Of a stretch of 36,697 bases of DNA, positions 6,116-14,913 are shown piece by piece. A program made the translations under genes and the position numbers. The stretch is from an uncultured Lachnospiraceae bacterium (GTDB lineage Bacteria; Bacillota; Clostridia; Lachnospirales; Lachnospiraceae), in assembly GCA_934394615.1 (NCBI GenBank), contig CAKRRJ010000016.1, forward strand, positions 1-36,697, read 5' to 3'. How positions within the stretch are numbered: the first letter of the stretch is position 1; the number at the start of each line of letters is the position of its first letter. The notes beneath the pieces are model-generated. The model was not told where the DNA came from. It made no database searches and saw only the letters and a program-made list of their open reading frames with translations.

Positions 6116-7675
6116 ATGGTACGGACATTTGCGGCGATCGATGTCGGTTCGTTCGAACTGGAACTTGGCATTTACGAGATCACGGAAAAAGGCAGCGTGC
6201 GCTCAATCGACCAGGTCAAGCATATGATCGCGCTTGGAAAAGACACTTACAATACCGGAAAGATCAGCTACCGGCTGGTAGAGGAGATGTGTGAGGTCCT
6301 GCAGGATTTTGTGCGGATCATGAAGGGATATCAGGTGAAAGACTATCGCGCTTACGCGACCAGTGCCCTGCGTGAGGCGCGAAACAGCCGCATTGTGCTG
6401 GAGCAGCTTCGGGTGCGTACGGGTGTGGACGTGAAGGTCATCAGCAACTCCGAGCAGCGTTTTATCAGCTACAAGGCGATTGCAGCAAAAGATGCGGAAT
6501 TTCAGAAAAATATCTTAAAGGGCACAGCCATTGTGGATGTGGGATTCGGCAGCATGCAGGCCTCCCTGTTCGATAAGGATGCCCTGGTTTCTACCCAGAA
6601 CCTGCCGCTTGGCGTGCTGCGCCTGCGCGAGCTCATTGCCCACGAGAAGCTGACGCAGCAGGGAGCACAGAATCTGATTGCCGAGCTGATCGATAATGAG
6701 CTGGTAACATACCGGAAAATGTATTTAAAGGACCGGGAAATTAAAAATCTGATCGCCATTGGAGAGCCGATCCTTTCCCTCTATTATAAGATGGCAGAGG
6801 GGCGCCGGTCTGAGCAGATCACGATTCAGGAGTTTGGCCAGTTTTATGAGCGCTTAAAAGGCATGACCTTAAATCAGACGGAAGACTATTTTGATGTAAA
6901 CGAAGAGTATGCAAGCCTGCTGTTTCCGGCTGCGGCAATCTACAAGCGCATGCTGGAGATTACAGGTGCGGAGTTTATGTGGGTTCCGGGCATTCGCATG
7001 ACAGACGGCATGGCGGCGGAGTACGCGGAGGACAAAAAGCTTATCCGCTTCAACCACAGCTTCGAGAACGATATCATTGTGACTTCCCGAAATATGGCAA
7101 AGCGCTACAAATGCCATATGCCGCATATCCAGAATGTGGAGGAAGCAGCGCTTAAGGTGTTTGACAGCCTGAAAAAATACCATGGACTTGGCGCAAGGGA
7201 ACGCCTGCTGCTGCAGATCGCGGCAAATCTGCATTCCTGCGGAAAGTTTGTGACCATGCGCGGATCCAGTGACTGCGGCTACAACATCATCATGGGAACG
7301 GAAATCATCGGCCTGTCCCATGTGGAGCGTGAGATCGTGGCAAATGTAGTAAAGTATCACCAGCAGAAATTCCGCTATGACGAGGTGGAAGTATCGGCAA
7401 AACCGTCCATAGACAGCCGCCTTGCTTCCACGGAGGATCTTTCCATTGTCATTGCAAAGCTGACTGCGATTTTGCGGCTTGCCAATTCCATGGACCGCGG
7501 GCATATCGGAAAGCTGAAAGACTGCCGCCTGAGCGTAAAGGACGGGCTTTTAGTCATTCAGACAGAATGTGAGCGGGATGTGACGCTGGAGTCCATATCG
7601 ATTGCGGATAAGGGTGATTTCTTTGAGGAAATTTTCGGGATCCGTCCGGTGTTAAGACAGAAAAGGAGAGTGTAG
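6116..7675 (+). CDS. ppx: Ppx/GppA-family exopolyphosphatase-like protein
   Basis: 519 residues. An ASKHA-fold phosphatase part (about 1-300) is followed by an HD-like helical domain (about 315-515). Conserved: FAAIDVGS near the start, YATSALREARN, a SEQR segment whose glutamate aligns with the catalytic base, and VDVGFGS. Two phosphate-loop motifs deviate from the usual DxGSNS and DxGGGS: here DVGSFE and DVGFGS. The HD-like half keeps AANLHSCG but lacks a clear HSxY. It may degrade polyphosphate or act as a regulatory relative. I prefer ATG 6116 because AGGGAGG is eight bases away; ATG 6110 is too close. ppk1 follows three bases after the stop, so synthesis and breakdown are co-expressed, probably under the Pho box at 5967. 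Confidence 0.85.
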   Translation: MVRTFAAIDVGSFELELGIYEITEKGSVRSIDQVKHMIALGKDTYNTGKISYRLVEEMCEVLQDFVRIMKGYQVKDYRAYATSALREARNSRIVLEQLRVRTGVDVKVISNSEQRFISYKAIAAKDAEFQKNILKGTAIVDVGFGSMQASLFDKDALVSTQNLPLGVLRLRELIAHEKLTQQGAQNLIAELIDNELVTYRKMYLKDREIKNLIAIGEPILSLYYKMAEGRRSEQITIQEFGQFYERLKGMTLNQTEDYFDVNEEYASLLFPAAAIYKRMLEITGAEFMWVPGIRMTDGMAAEYAEDKKLIRFNHSFENDIIVTSRNMAKRYKCHMPHIQNVEEAALKVFDSLKKYHGLGARERLLLQIAANLHSCGKFVTMRGSSDCGYNIIMGTEIIGLSHVEREIVANVVKYHQQKFRYDEVEVSAKPSIDSRLASTEDLSIVIAKLTAILRLANSMDRGHIGKLKDCRLSVKDGLLVIQTECERDVTLESISIADKGDFFEEIFGIRPVLRQKRRV

Positions 7676-7678
7676 GGC

Positions 7679-9826
7679 ATGGCAGAGATCGATGAAAAAT
7701 ATCTGAGACCTGAAAATTATGTAAACCGTGAGCTGAGCTGGCTGGAGTTCGATTTTCGTATTTTAGGCGAGGCAAGGGACAAGTCCATTCCGCTGTTCGA
7801 GCGGTTGAAATTTTTGAGCATCACATCATCCAACCTGGATGAGTTTTTTATGGTGCGTGTGGCATCTTTAAAAGATATGGTGCATGCGAAGTACAAAAAG
7901 GCGGATATCGCAGGCTTAAAAGCGGAGCAGCAGCTGGAGCTGATCGGCGCGAAAACGCACGAGCTGGTAAACATGCAGTATTCCACTTATAACCGTTCCC
8001 TGCTTCCGGCATTAAAGCAGCAGGGACTGCAGATCATCTGTGAGCATGAGGAGCTTTCTGAGGCAGACGGAGCGTTTGTGGACCGGTTTTTCCACGAGGA
8101 TGTCTATCCGGTGCTTACACCGATGGCGGTGGACTCCTCCCGCCCATTCCCGCTCATCCGCAATAAGTCTTTAAATATTGCGGCGCTGGTTCAGAAGAAA
8201 GACAGCGAAGAGGAAGAACTGGAGTTTGCCATGGTGCAGGTTCCGTCCGTGCTTCCGCGTATCGTGGAACTTCCGGCAGGACCGGACGGAGAACGACGCG
8301 TGATTCTCCTGGAGGAGATCATCGAGCGCAACATGAAGGATCTGTTCTTAAACTACAATATTGTGAGCGCGCATCCGTTCCGGATCATGCGAAATGCGGA
8401 CTTTACGCTGGATGAGGAAGAGGCAGAGGATCTGCTGGAGGAGATTCAGAAGCAGTTAAAGAAACGCCAGTGGGGCGAGGTTATCCGTCTGGAGGTGGAA
8501 GAGAAGGTCGATAAGCGCCTGCTCAAGATCTTAAAGCGTGAACTTGCGGTTGGCGGGGATGATATTTATGAGATCAGCGGTCCGCTGGATCTGACATTCC
8601 TTATGAAAATGTACGGCATGAGCGGATTTGATGCTTTAAAAGCTCCGTCTTACACACCGCAGCCGGTTCCGGCATTTATGAACGATGATGACATCTTTAC
8701 CAACATCCGCAAGGGCGATATCCTGCTGCATCATCCATACCAGACCTTTGATCCGGTGGTGGATCTGGTGCAGAAAGCGGCAAAGGATCCGGATGTGCTT
8801 GCCATTAAGCAGACTCTGTACCGCGTGAGCGGTCATTCCCCGATCGTGGCGGCGCTCGCGGAAGCGGCAGAGAACGGCAAGCAGGTGTCCGTTCTGGTAG
8901 AGTTAAAGGCACGGTTTGATGAGGAGAACAACATCAACTGGGCGAAGAAACTGGAAAAAGCCGGATGCCACGTTATTTACGGTCTGGTCGGCTTAAAGAC
9001 CCACTGTAAGATTACGCTGGTGGTGCGCCGTGAGGAAGACGGCATCCGCCGTTATGTGCATCTGGGAACCGGAAACTACAACGATTCCACCGCAAAGCTC
9101 TACACAGACTGCGGCCTTATGACCTGTCATCCGCTCATCGGTGAGGACGCGACTGCCGTCTTTAATATGTTATCCGGTTATTCTGAGCCGCCGACCTGGA
9201 ACCGTCTGATCCTGGCTCCACTGTGGCTGAGAAACCGCTGCGTCCGCATGATCCGCAGAGAGACCATGCGCGCGAGAGAAGGCAAGCCGGCCCATATTAT
9301 GGCGAAGATGAACTCTCTGTGTGACCGTGAGATCATTGCCTGCCTGTACGAGGCATCCTGTGCCGGAGTCAAGATCGAGCTGGTAGTCCGCGGTATCTGC
9401 TGCTTAAAGGCAGGTGTGCCGGGCTTAAGTGAGAACATCAGCGTGCACTCCATCGTTGGAAACTTCCTGGAGCATGCCCGCATCTTCTATTTCGAGAATG
9501 GCGGAAGCCCGGAGGTCTACATGGGAAGTGCCGACTGGATGCCGAGAAACCTCGATAAGCGCGTGGAAATCATGTTCCCGGTGGAAGACCCGGCATTGAA
9601 AGAGCAGGTCATCCACATCTTAAAAGTACAGCTGGAAGATAATGTCAAGGCGCATATTTTACAGCCAGACGGCACGTATGAAAAGATTGACAAACGCGGC
9701 AAAGTCCTTGTGACCGCGCAGGAGCAGTTCTGCACAGAAGCTGTGAAGATGGCAAAGGCAGCGGTAAAGGATGAGGACGTGCACAATACCAGAGTGTTTG
9801 TGCCTGCGGAGCCGCAGAACTTATAA
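7679..9826 (+). CDS. ppk1: Polyphosphate kinase 1
   Basis: 715 residues, full length for PPK1. It reversibly moves the gamma-phosphate of ATP onto inorganic polyphosphate. The N-terminal domain opens with NRELSWLEFDFRIL, then SSNLDEFFMVRVA. The catalytic C-terminal phospholipase-D-like repeats carry the autophosphorylated histidine, His461 in YVHLGTGNYN, and the second histidine, His599 in LEHARIFYF. The late motif DWMPRNLDKRVE is also intact. AAGGAG precedes the ATG by nine bases. It is the second gene of the ppx-ppk pair. The stop is one base from the stop of the convergent LysR gene, with no terminator visible between. Confidence 0.97.
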   Translation: MAEIDEKYLRPENYVNRELSWLEFDFRILGEARDKSIPLFERLKFLSITSSNLDEFFMVRVASLKDMVHAKYKKADIAGLKAEQQLELIGAKTHELVNMQYSTYNRSLLPALKQQGLQIICEHEELSEADGAFVDRFFHEDVYPVLTPMAVDSSRPFPLIRNKSLNIAALVQKKDSEEEELEFAMVQVPSVLPRIVELPAGPDGERRVILLEEIIERNMKDLFLNYNIVSAHPFRIMRNADFTLDEEEAEDLLEEIQKQLKKRQWGEVIRLEVEEKVDKRLLKILKRELAVGGDDIYEISGPLDLTFLMKMYGMSGFDALKAPSYTPQPVPAFMNDDDIFTNIRKGDILLHHPYQTFDPVVDLVQKAAKDPDVLAIKQTLYRVSGHSPIVAALAEAAENGKQVSVLVELKARFDEENNINWAKKLEKAGCHVIYGLVGLKTHCKITLVVRREEDGIRRYVHLGTGNYNDSTAKLYTDCGLMTCHPLIGEDATAVFNMLSGYSEPPTWNRLILAPLWLRNRCVRMIRRETMRAREGKPAHIMAKMNSLCDREIIACLYEASCAGVKIELVVRGICCLKAGVPGLSENISVHSIVGNFLEHARIFYFENGGSPEVYMGSADWMPRNLDKRVEIMFPVEDPALKEQVIHILKVQLEDNVKAHILQPDGTYEKIDKRGKVLVTAQEQFCTEAVKMAKAAVKDEDVHNTRVFVPAEPQNL

Positions 9827-9827
9827 A

Positions 9828-10757
9828 TCAGTATTTCTGCTGAGAGTGGATCTGGTGCTCATAATTGGTCCACAGCTCAACGAAATATTTTTCCGGTTTG
9901 CTTAAATAGGTTCCTTTTAAGTAAGCAATGCTGCGGTGCCACATTTCGTGCGGTGCCGCAGAAAAGAATACAATGTCCGGATCCGGCTGTGCATAAGACT
10001 GCGGCAGGAATGCCGGACATTGCTGCTTTTTGACCATGTTTAACATGGTACCGTTATTTCCGGTCTCAAACAGGATGTGCGGCCGGATATTGTTAAAAAG
10101 AAAGGTGCGGTCTGTCAGTTCCCGGCTTAATGTATCCCTGGTTGGGAGTACAAAAGAGTCGTCGCGGAGTAAAGTAAGGTCGATCTCCGGAAGTGTATTC
10201 CAGCTGTTTTCTCCGGCAAGAGAAGCCAGAGGGTGCGTGACAGGAAGCGCAAGGACCAGATATTCCGTTCCGAAATCCGCGTATTCCAGATCCGGGTTTT
10301 TCCGTCCGGTGGCGTAGGCAACACAGGCGAGCGTGATCTCCCGCTGCAAAAGCAGCAGCTCCATTTTTTTAATGCGCGCCTCGCTGATCCGGAAGGTAAT
10401 GCCGGGGTAGCGCTTATGAAAATCCGGGTAGATTTCCGAAAACATCATGGAGCCGCGCTCCGGAGTATAGGCAAGTGCAATTTCTCCCACGGTTTCGTCG
10501 GCAATATCATGAATGATTTTATAAGTTTCTTCTTTCATGTCCAGCATCTGGTGGGCAGTCGCCAGATAGATCCGGCCGGCTACGGTCGGAATCATCTGGC
10601 GTTTTTTTCGTTCAAAGAGCGGCATTTCCAGCTCTTTTTCCAGTTTGAGCAGCTGCTGGTTCAGGGCAGACTGTGTAATGAAAAGTTTTTCTGCAGCTTT
10701 TGAGATGCTTTGTTCCTGCTCAATGGCGATGATGTACTCAATTTGTCTTAAATCCAT
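9828..10757 (-). CDS. LysR-family transcriptional regulator
   Basis: 309 residues from ATG 10757, which has GGGGGA about ten bases upstream; a TTG-started longer form is less likely. A typical winged helix-turn-helix (about 1-60) reads MDLRQIEYIIAIEQEQSISK and continues into QSALNQQLLKLEKELEMPLF. A linker helix and a type 2 periplasmic-binding-like effector domain (about 88-295) follow. It is divergent from the MBL/permease/MBL operon, the usual arrangement for a LysR protein and its target. The shared 198-base gap holds paired repeats at the positions expected for LysR sites (10817-10860). The inducer is presumably the operon's substrate or a product of it, but is unknown. Confidence 0.9.
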   Translation of the reverse strand: MDLRQIEYIIAIEQEQSISKAAEKLFITQSALNQQLLKLEKELEMPLFERKKRQMIPTVAGRIYLATAHQMLDMKEETYKIIHDIADETVGEIALAYTPERGSMMFSEIYPDFHKRYPGITFRISEARIKKMELLLLQREITLACVAYATGRKNPDLEYADFGTEYLVLALPVTHPLASLAGENSWNTLPEIDLTLLRDDSFVLPTRDTLSRELTDRTFLFNNIRPHILFETGNNGTMLNMVKKQQCPAFLPQSYAQPDPDIVFFSAAPHEMWHRSIAYLKGTYLSKPEKYFVELWTNYEHQIHSQQKY

Positions 10758-10816
10758 AAACGATAAATCCCCCAATCCGTTAATTACCTGACAAATAAGA
10801 TAAAAAAATAACTATT

Positions 10817-10879
10817 AGTTGTATTAAGTTAAAAAATAAAAATACATAAGTTGAATTAAGAACATAGATAAATTATACT
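10817..10879 (+). promoter_or_regulatory. Promoter of the MBL/permease operon with paired LysR-like sites
   Basis: -35 TTGAAT (10851-10856) and -10 TATACT (10874-10879) are 17 bases apart. AGTTGTATTAAG (10817-10828) and AGTTGAATTAAG (10849-10860) differ at one base and start 32 bases apart. Relative to a start near 10886 they centre near -64 and -32, the classic recognition and activation sites of LysR regulators. A perfect AACTA-T-TAGTT palindrome (10810-10820) overlaps the upstream site. Confidence 0.6.
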
Positions 10880-10955
10880 AAACCCACATAGAGAACTCAA
10901 GCTATAAATGAGGAAAAACCAATCTAATCCATGCAAGAGAAAGGGGAATATTCAC

Positions 10956-11792
10956 ATGGCATTTCGTTGTACACCGCCTACCAAGGACCCGGTAGCTACC
11001 CTGGCTTACCGTCCATGGACACTGGCAATTCAGCCGTTTCAGGTTGCTCCGCAGACCTGGTATGTGGCAGGGCAGACCTGGGTCGGCTGCTATCTGATCG
11101 ATACCGGGGACGGACTGATCCTGATCGATACAGCAATCCCGGAGAGCGCTTATATGCTCGTAGATTCCATCTACCGCCTGGGCTACCGTCCGGAGCAGAT
11201 CAAGAAGATTCTGATCAGCCATGCGCATTTTGATCACTGCGGAGCCGCTGCGATCATGAAAAGATTAACAGGAGCAGAGCTTTACATGTCCAAAGAGGAC
11301 TGGGAGTTCATGAAAGCCTGCCCGCATGAGACCATCGATATCGACAAGGATTCCCATCCGCAGGATTTTGAGGTAGATCACTTCTATTCCGATGAGGAAC
11401 CGGTCACGCTTGGCAATGTCACGATCCACAGCATGCTGACACCGGGCCACACCATTGGCTGCACCACCTTCTTCTGGGAGGTTACCAATCCGGCACACGG
11501 AGAGCGCTATGTGGTAGGTATGCACGGCGGCGTAGGCGCAAACACCATGAACGACAAGTATTATGCCCAGAGTAAGTATCTGACCCCGGATCTGCGGGAC
11601 CGCTTCCTGGCAGACGCGGAAAAAGTCGGCAATATGCATGTGGACATTGCGCTCCCGAGCCATCCGAACCAGATTGAGATCACAGACCGGGCGGGACAGT
11701 ACACCGATGAGTCCCAGCCATTCCTGGATGACACCATCTGGAAACAGTTTATTGACGAGCGTGTACGCCAGGTACGTGCCGTGATGAAATAA
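10956..11792 (+). CDS. MBL-fold metallo-hydrolase (first of two in the operon)
   Basis: 278 residues. The metal site motif is complete: HAHFDH (His89, His91, Asp93, His94), His165 in PGHT, and a late histidine in LPSHPNQ. The arrangement resembles subclass B3 beta-lactamase-like hydrolases. No signal peptide, so it should act in the cytoplasm. AAAGGGGA lies about nine bases before ATG 10956; an upstream in-frame ATG at 10908 lacks a ribosome site. It heads an operon with a permease and a second MBL protein, opposite a LysR gene. Substrates of this superfamily range from beta-lactams and lactones to thioesters and phosphodiesters; nothing here picks one. Confidence 0.9.
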   Translation: MAFRCTPPTKDPVATLAYRPWTLAIQPFQVAPQTWYVAGQTWVGCYLIDTGDGLILIDTAIPESAYMLVDSIYRLGYRPEQIKKILISHAHFDHCGAAAIMKRLTGAELYMSKEDWEFMKACPHETIDIDKDSHPQDFEVDHFYSDEEPVTLGNVTIHSMLTPGHTIGCTTFFWEVTNPAHGERYVVGMHGGVGANTMNDKYYAQSKYLTPDLRDRFLADAEKVGNMHVDIALPSHPNQIEITDRAGQYTDESQPFLDDTIWKQFIDERVRQVRAVMK

Positions 11793-11828
11793 AAAAACAC
11801 ATTAAGAAGATACGAAGGAGAAGAGAAC

Positions 11829-13109
11829 ATGGAGATGTATATCGTACTTGCAATTACACTGTTCATGATGATCATGTTCATCTGGAACAAAGTTCCGTTT
11901 GGCGTAACCACCATGACCTGCTGTTTATTGCTTGCAATGTTCGGAATCGTAGATATTCCGAAAGCTTTTGGAGGATTTGGAAATAAGATTGTTGTATTGA
12001 TCGCGCCGATGCTGGTACTCAGTGCCGCACTTGGCAAGACCAGTCTGGTTATGAAGATCAGCAGTGTGCTGAATGCAGCGAAGGGAAAACGCGGAATGCT
12101 TCTGATTCTGGCTTTCTATGCAGTTGGTATGGTTATGGCTCAGTTCATTCCGACCACCGCAGCAATTTCCATTCTGGTTATTTTCCTGTTAACCCTGGAT
12201 AATACCGGAGACATTACCCCGAAGCGCCTGCTTCTTCCGCTGCTTGGTGTTATGTGCGGATGCAAATTCCGTTTCCCGGTAGGTCTTGGCGCTACCACCT
12301 TTGCTACCTTAAACGGTATGTATGAGGGTATTATCGGTGATTATCCGGAGTTCATGATCTCCATGCTGGATCCGTTTAAGGTTGCCATCATTCCGATGAT
12401 TGTGCTGACCATTTACTGCCTGTTTGCATGGAAGCTGATGCCGAAGGAAGCTGGCATCAACCAGGATGCGCTGAAGAAAACTTCTACCGAAAAGCAGCTG
12501 ACCGACGCGCAGGAAATGATCGTATACGCAGTATTCGTAGTTGTTATGGTGCTGATGCTGTTAAACAAGTATACCGGCAACCTGCTTTATCTGGCTCCGG
12601 CAGCTGGTGTTCTGGTTCTCATCTACACCAAAGTTGTTTCCGTTCCGGAAGCAGTAAAAGGCCTGACCGCAGATATGACCTGGATGTTAGCGGGTGTTCT
12701 GATCGTGGCAGATGCTCTTGGTTCTACCGGTGCAGGTGACGCAATCGGAAACGCAATCCTGAAGATTCTTGGTGATAACCCGAGTTCCATGACTGTTATG
12801 TTTGTATTTGCGTTTGCAACCGTTATTATGACGACCTTCCTTTCCAACATGGCAACCCAGTCTGTTCTGATTCCGATCGCGGCATCCGTAGCACTGGCAG
12901 CCGGCTGGGACCCGAGAGGCCTGGTTCTGATCATCGGTACCTGTAACTACTATGCACTTGGTTTCCCGTCCGGTTCCGGTGAGGCAGCAGTCTGCTTCGC
13001 GGCTGGTGGTTACAACCCATTAAAAGTTATGAAATTTACCTTCCCGTATATGATCCTTGCGGCAATCAGCACGGCAATTTCCGCCCAGCTGTTATTCCCG
13101 CTGTATTAA
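11829..13109 (+). CDS. SLC13/DASS-type anion permease
   Basis: 426 residues with about 11 membrane helices. The ion-transporter fold is suggested by two half-repeats, each with a re-entrant signature: FIPTTAAISIL (about 100-110) and LSNMATQSVLIPIA (about 337-350). The latter is like the SNxxT motif of the divalent anion/sodium symporters and ArsB/CitMHS relatives. Such permeases import carboxylates or other small anions with sodium or protons. A GAAGGAGAAG site precedes the ATG. It sits between two cytoplasmic MBL hydrolases, 36 and 27 bases away, so imported substrate is probably hydrolysed by them. The substrate is unknown. Confidence 0.85.
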   Translation: MEMYIVLAITLFMMIMFIWNKVPFGVTTMTCCLLLAMFGIVDIPKAFGGFGNKIVVLIAPMLVLSAALGKTSLVMKISSVLNAAKGKRGMLLILAFYAVGMVMAQFIPTTAAISILVIFLLTLDNTGDITPKRLLLPLLGVMCGCKFRFPVGLGATTFATLNGMYEGIIGDYPEFMISMLDPFKVAIIPMIVLTIYCLFAWKLMPKEAGINQDALKKTSTEKQLTDAQEMIVYAVFVVVMVLMLLNKYTGNLLYLAPAAGVLVLIYTKVVSVPEAVKGLTADMTWMLAGVLIVADALGSTGAGDAIGNAILKILGDNPSSMTVMFVFAFATVIMTTFLSNMATQSVLIPIAASVALAAGWDPRGLVLIIGTCNYYALGFPSGSGEAAVCFAAGGYNPLKVMKFTFPYMILAAISTAISAQLLFPLY

Positions 13110-13136
13110 TTCGGGAAGCACAGGAGGAAATGGAAT

Positions 13137-14021
13137 ATGTCAATGCGTTCTGAATATGAAGAATATAAAGCACGCCAGGCAAAACTTTTAGAGAATCCGA
13201 TGTCCCGTTTCTGGATCAATCAGGAATCCCGCTATGTAAAGCCATTCCAGATGTATGGAAATCTCTGGTATGTCGGAGACAGCTGGGTGTGCGCCCATAT
13301 CGTGGATACCGGAAACGGTCTGCTCCTGTTTGACGCAGGAAACTGTGGCAACGCCGCAACCGCCATGCTGGTCAATGCGATTTGGGAAGCCGGATTCAAC
13401 CCGGCTGATGTAAAATGGCTGGTGCTGTCTCACGGTCATGTGGATCACATCGGCGCGGTGAACTTCTTTAAGCGGATGTTCGGCACGAAGATTTATCTGG
13501 GTGAACCGGACGCGAGAAATTTCCGGGAGCATCCGGAACTGGCACTGATCCACGAGAGTACCGATTACATGGATGAGCTGTTTACCCCGGATGTGGAGAT
13601 TCACGAGGGCGATGTCATTGATTTTGGCGGAACCGAAGTGACCTTCCACCTGGCTCCGGGCCATACGGATGGCGTGATTTCCTGCTTCTTTGATGTAACC
13701 GATGGAGCAGAAGCAAAGCGTGTAGGCTACTATGGCGGCTTTGGTTTTAATACCCTTCAGAAAGCTTACCTCCAGGAAATCGGCGATGAGACCTTCAGCC
13801 GCCGCAAGATCTATCTGGAGTCTATTCAGAAAGTGATCAACGAGAAAGTAGACATTTTCATGCCGAACCATACCAACAATGTAGACCTTTTAAATAAGCG
13901 TCAGTATATGATCGAGCATCCGGATGAGAATCCGTTTGTAGATGAGACTGCGTGGAAAACGTATCTGCAGATGAAATATGACGATCTGGTAAAATTTATG
14001 GCAGATCCGGCACAGAATTAA
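13137..14021 (+). CDS. MBL-fold metallo-hydrolase (second of two in the operon)
   Basis: 294 residues. Metal ligands are HGHVDH (His99, His101, Asp103, His104), His176 in PGHTDG, and a late histidine in MPNHTNN. It shares a plan with the first MBL protein: WYV.., a SWV-like turn, DTGNGLLLFD against DTGDGLILID, then PGHT. Overall similarity looks low, so they are diverged paralogues rather than a recent duplication. No signal peptide. GGAGGA lies about nine bases before the ATG. It ends the operon, and a terminator follows at 14040. The two enzymes may act on successive intermediates or related substrates. Confidence 0.9.
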   Translation: MSMRSEYEEYKARQAKLLENPMSRFWINQESRYVKPFQMYGNLWYVGDSWVCAHIVDTGNGLLLFDAGNCGNAATAMLVNAIWEAGFNPADVKWLVLSHGHVDHIGAVNFFKRMFGTKIYLGEPDARNFREHPELALIHESTDYMDELFTPDVEIHEGDVIDFGGTEVTFHLAPGHTDGVISCFFDVTDGAEAKRVGYYGGFGFNTLQKAYLQEIGDETFSRRKIYLESIQKVINEKVDIFMPNHTNNVDLLNKRQYMIEHPDENPFVDETAWKTYLQMKYDDLVKFMADPAQN

Positions 14022-14039
14022 ATAGTGACTGACACCAAA

Positions 14040-14070
14040 GGGCGCCCTGGAAAAACGGGGCGTCCTTTTC
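14040..14070 (+). terminator. Terminator of the MBL/permease operon
   Basis: GGGCGCCC (14040-14047) pairs with GGGCGTCC (14058-14065), eight bp with one wobble, followed by TTTTCCTGTTCTT. It lies 18 bases after the second MBL stop. Confidence 0.75.
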
Positions 14071-14208
14071 CTGTTCTTACCGGAAATGTAATAAAAAAGT
14101 AAGGCGGTACGCCTGGATTTATGATACACTTAAGAAAGAAAAGTAACGGGAAGCGGCAGGAAAAAGGCCGTGCCCGAATAAGTATAGACTACACGAGGAG
14201 GAATCATC

Positions 14209-14913
14209 ATGGCAGACACCAACATTCTGGTAGTGGACGATGAACAGGAGATCGCGGATCTGGTAGAAATCTATCTGGTCAGCGACGGATATAAGGTATT
14301 TAAGGCATCCAACGCGCAGGAGGGGCTTGCGATCCTGGATAAGGAGGACATTCATTTGTGTCTCCTGGACATTATGATGCCGGGCATGAACGGCCTGGAG
14401 ATGTGCAAGAAGATCCGTGAGACGAACAACATTCCGATCATTATGCTGAGCGCGAAATCCACTGATCTGGATAAGATCCTGGGACTGGGAACCGGCGCGG
14501 ATGACTATGTGGTAAAACCGTTTAACCCGCTGGAGCTTACCGCGAGAGTAAAATCCCAGCTTCGCCGCTACACCCAGTTAAACCCGAACAGCAGTGTTCA
14601 CGAGGCGGTCAAAAACGAGATCAGCATCCGCGGCCTCACCATCAACAAGGACAACCATAAGGTAACGGTCTATGACGAGGAGGTTAAGCTGACCCCGATC
14701 GAGTTCGACATCCTGTATCTGCTGGCATCGAATCCAGGCAAAGTATTCAGCACCGACGAGATTTTTGAGAAGGTCTGGAACGAGAAGGTGTATGAGGCGA
14801 ACAACACGGTTATGGTACATATCCGCCGCCTTCGCGGAAAAATGAAGGAAGACGAGCGCCAGGACAAGATCATTACCACAGTGTGGGGGGTAGGATACAA
14901 AATTGAAAAATAA
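14209..14913 (+). CDS. OmpR/PhoB-family response regulator (VanR-like)
   Basis: 234 residues. A receiver domain (1-118) has the acidic pair DD near 10-11, phospho-acceptor Asp54 in LLDIMMPG, and Lys103 in VVKPF. A winged-helix DNA-binding domain (about 137-233) ends in TVWGVGYKIEK. It controls transcription once phosphorylated by the kinase, whose TTG start overlaps this gene by 11 bases. GAGGAGGAAT precedes the ATG. Upstream, a GGCG-GTA-CGCC repeat (14103-14113) sits just before a TACACT -10-like hexamer (14125-14130) that lacks a normal -35. This suggests an activator-dependent, perhaps autoregulated, promoter. The likely targets are the envelope/ABC genes downstream. Confidence 0.93.
   Translation: MADTNILVVDDEQEIADLVEIYLVSDGYKVFKASNAQEGLAILDKEDIHLCLLDIMMPGMNGLEMCKKIRETNNIPIIMLSAKSTDLDKILGLGTGADDYVVKPFNPLELTARVKSQLRRYTQLNPNSSVHEAVKNEISIRGLTINKDNHKVTVYDEEVKLTPIEFDILYLLASNPGKVFSTDEIFEKVWNEKVYEANNTVMVHIRRLRGKMKEDERQDKIITTVWGVGYKIEK

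Noticed and set aside
13188..13871. 227-codon minus-strand frame across the second MBL gene
   Set aside because: Antisense to a gene with complete metal motifs; no start signal.
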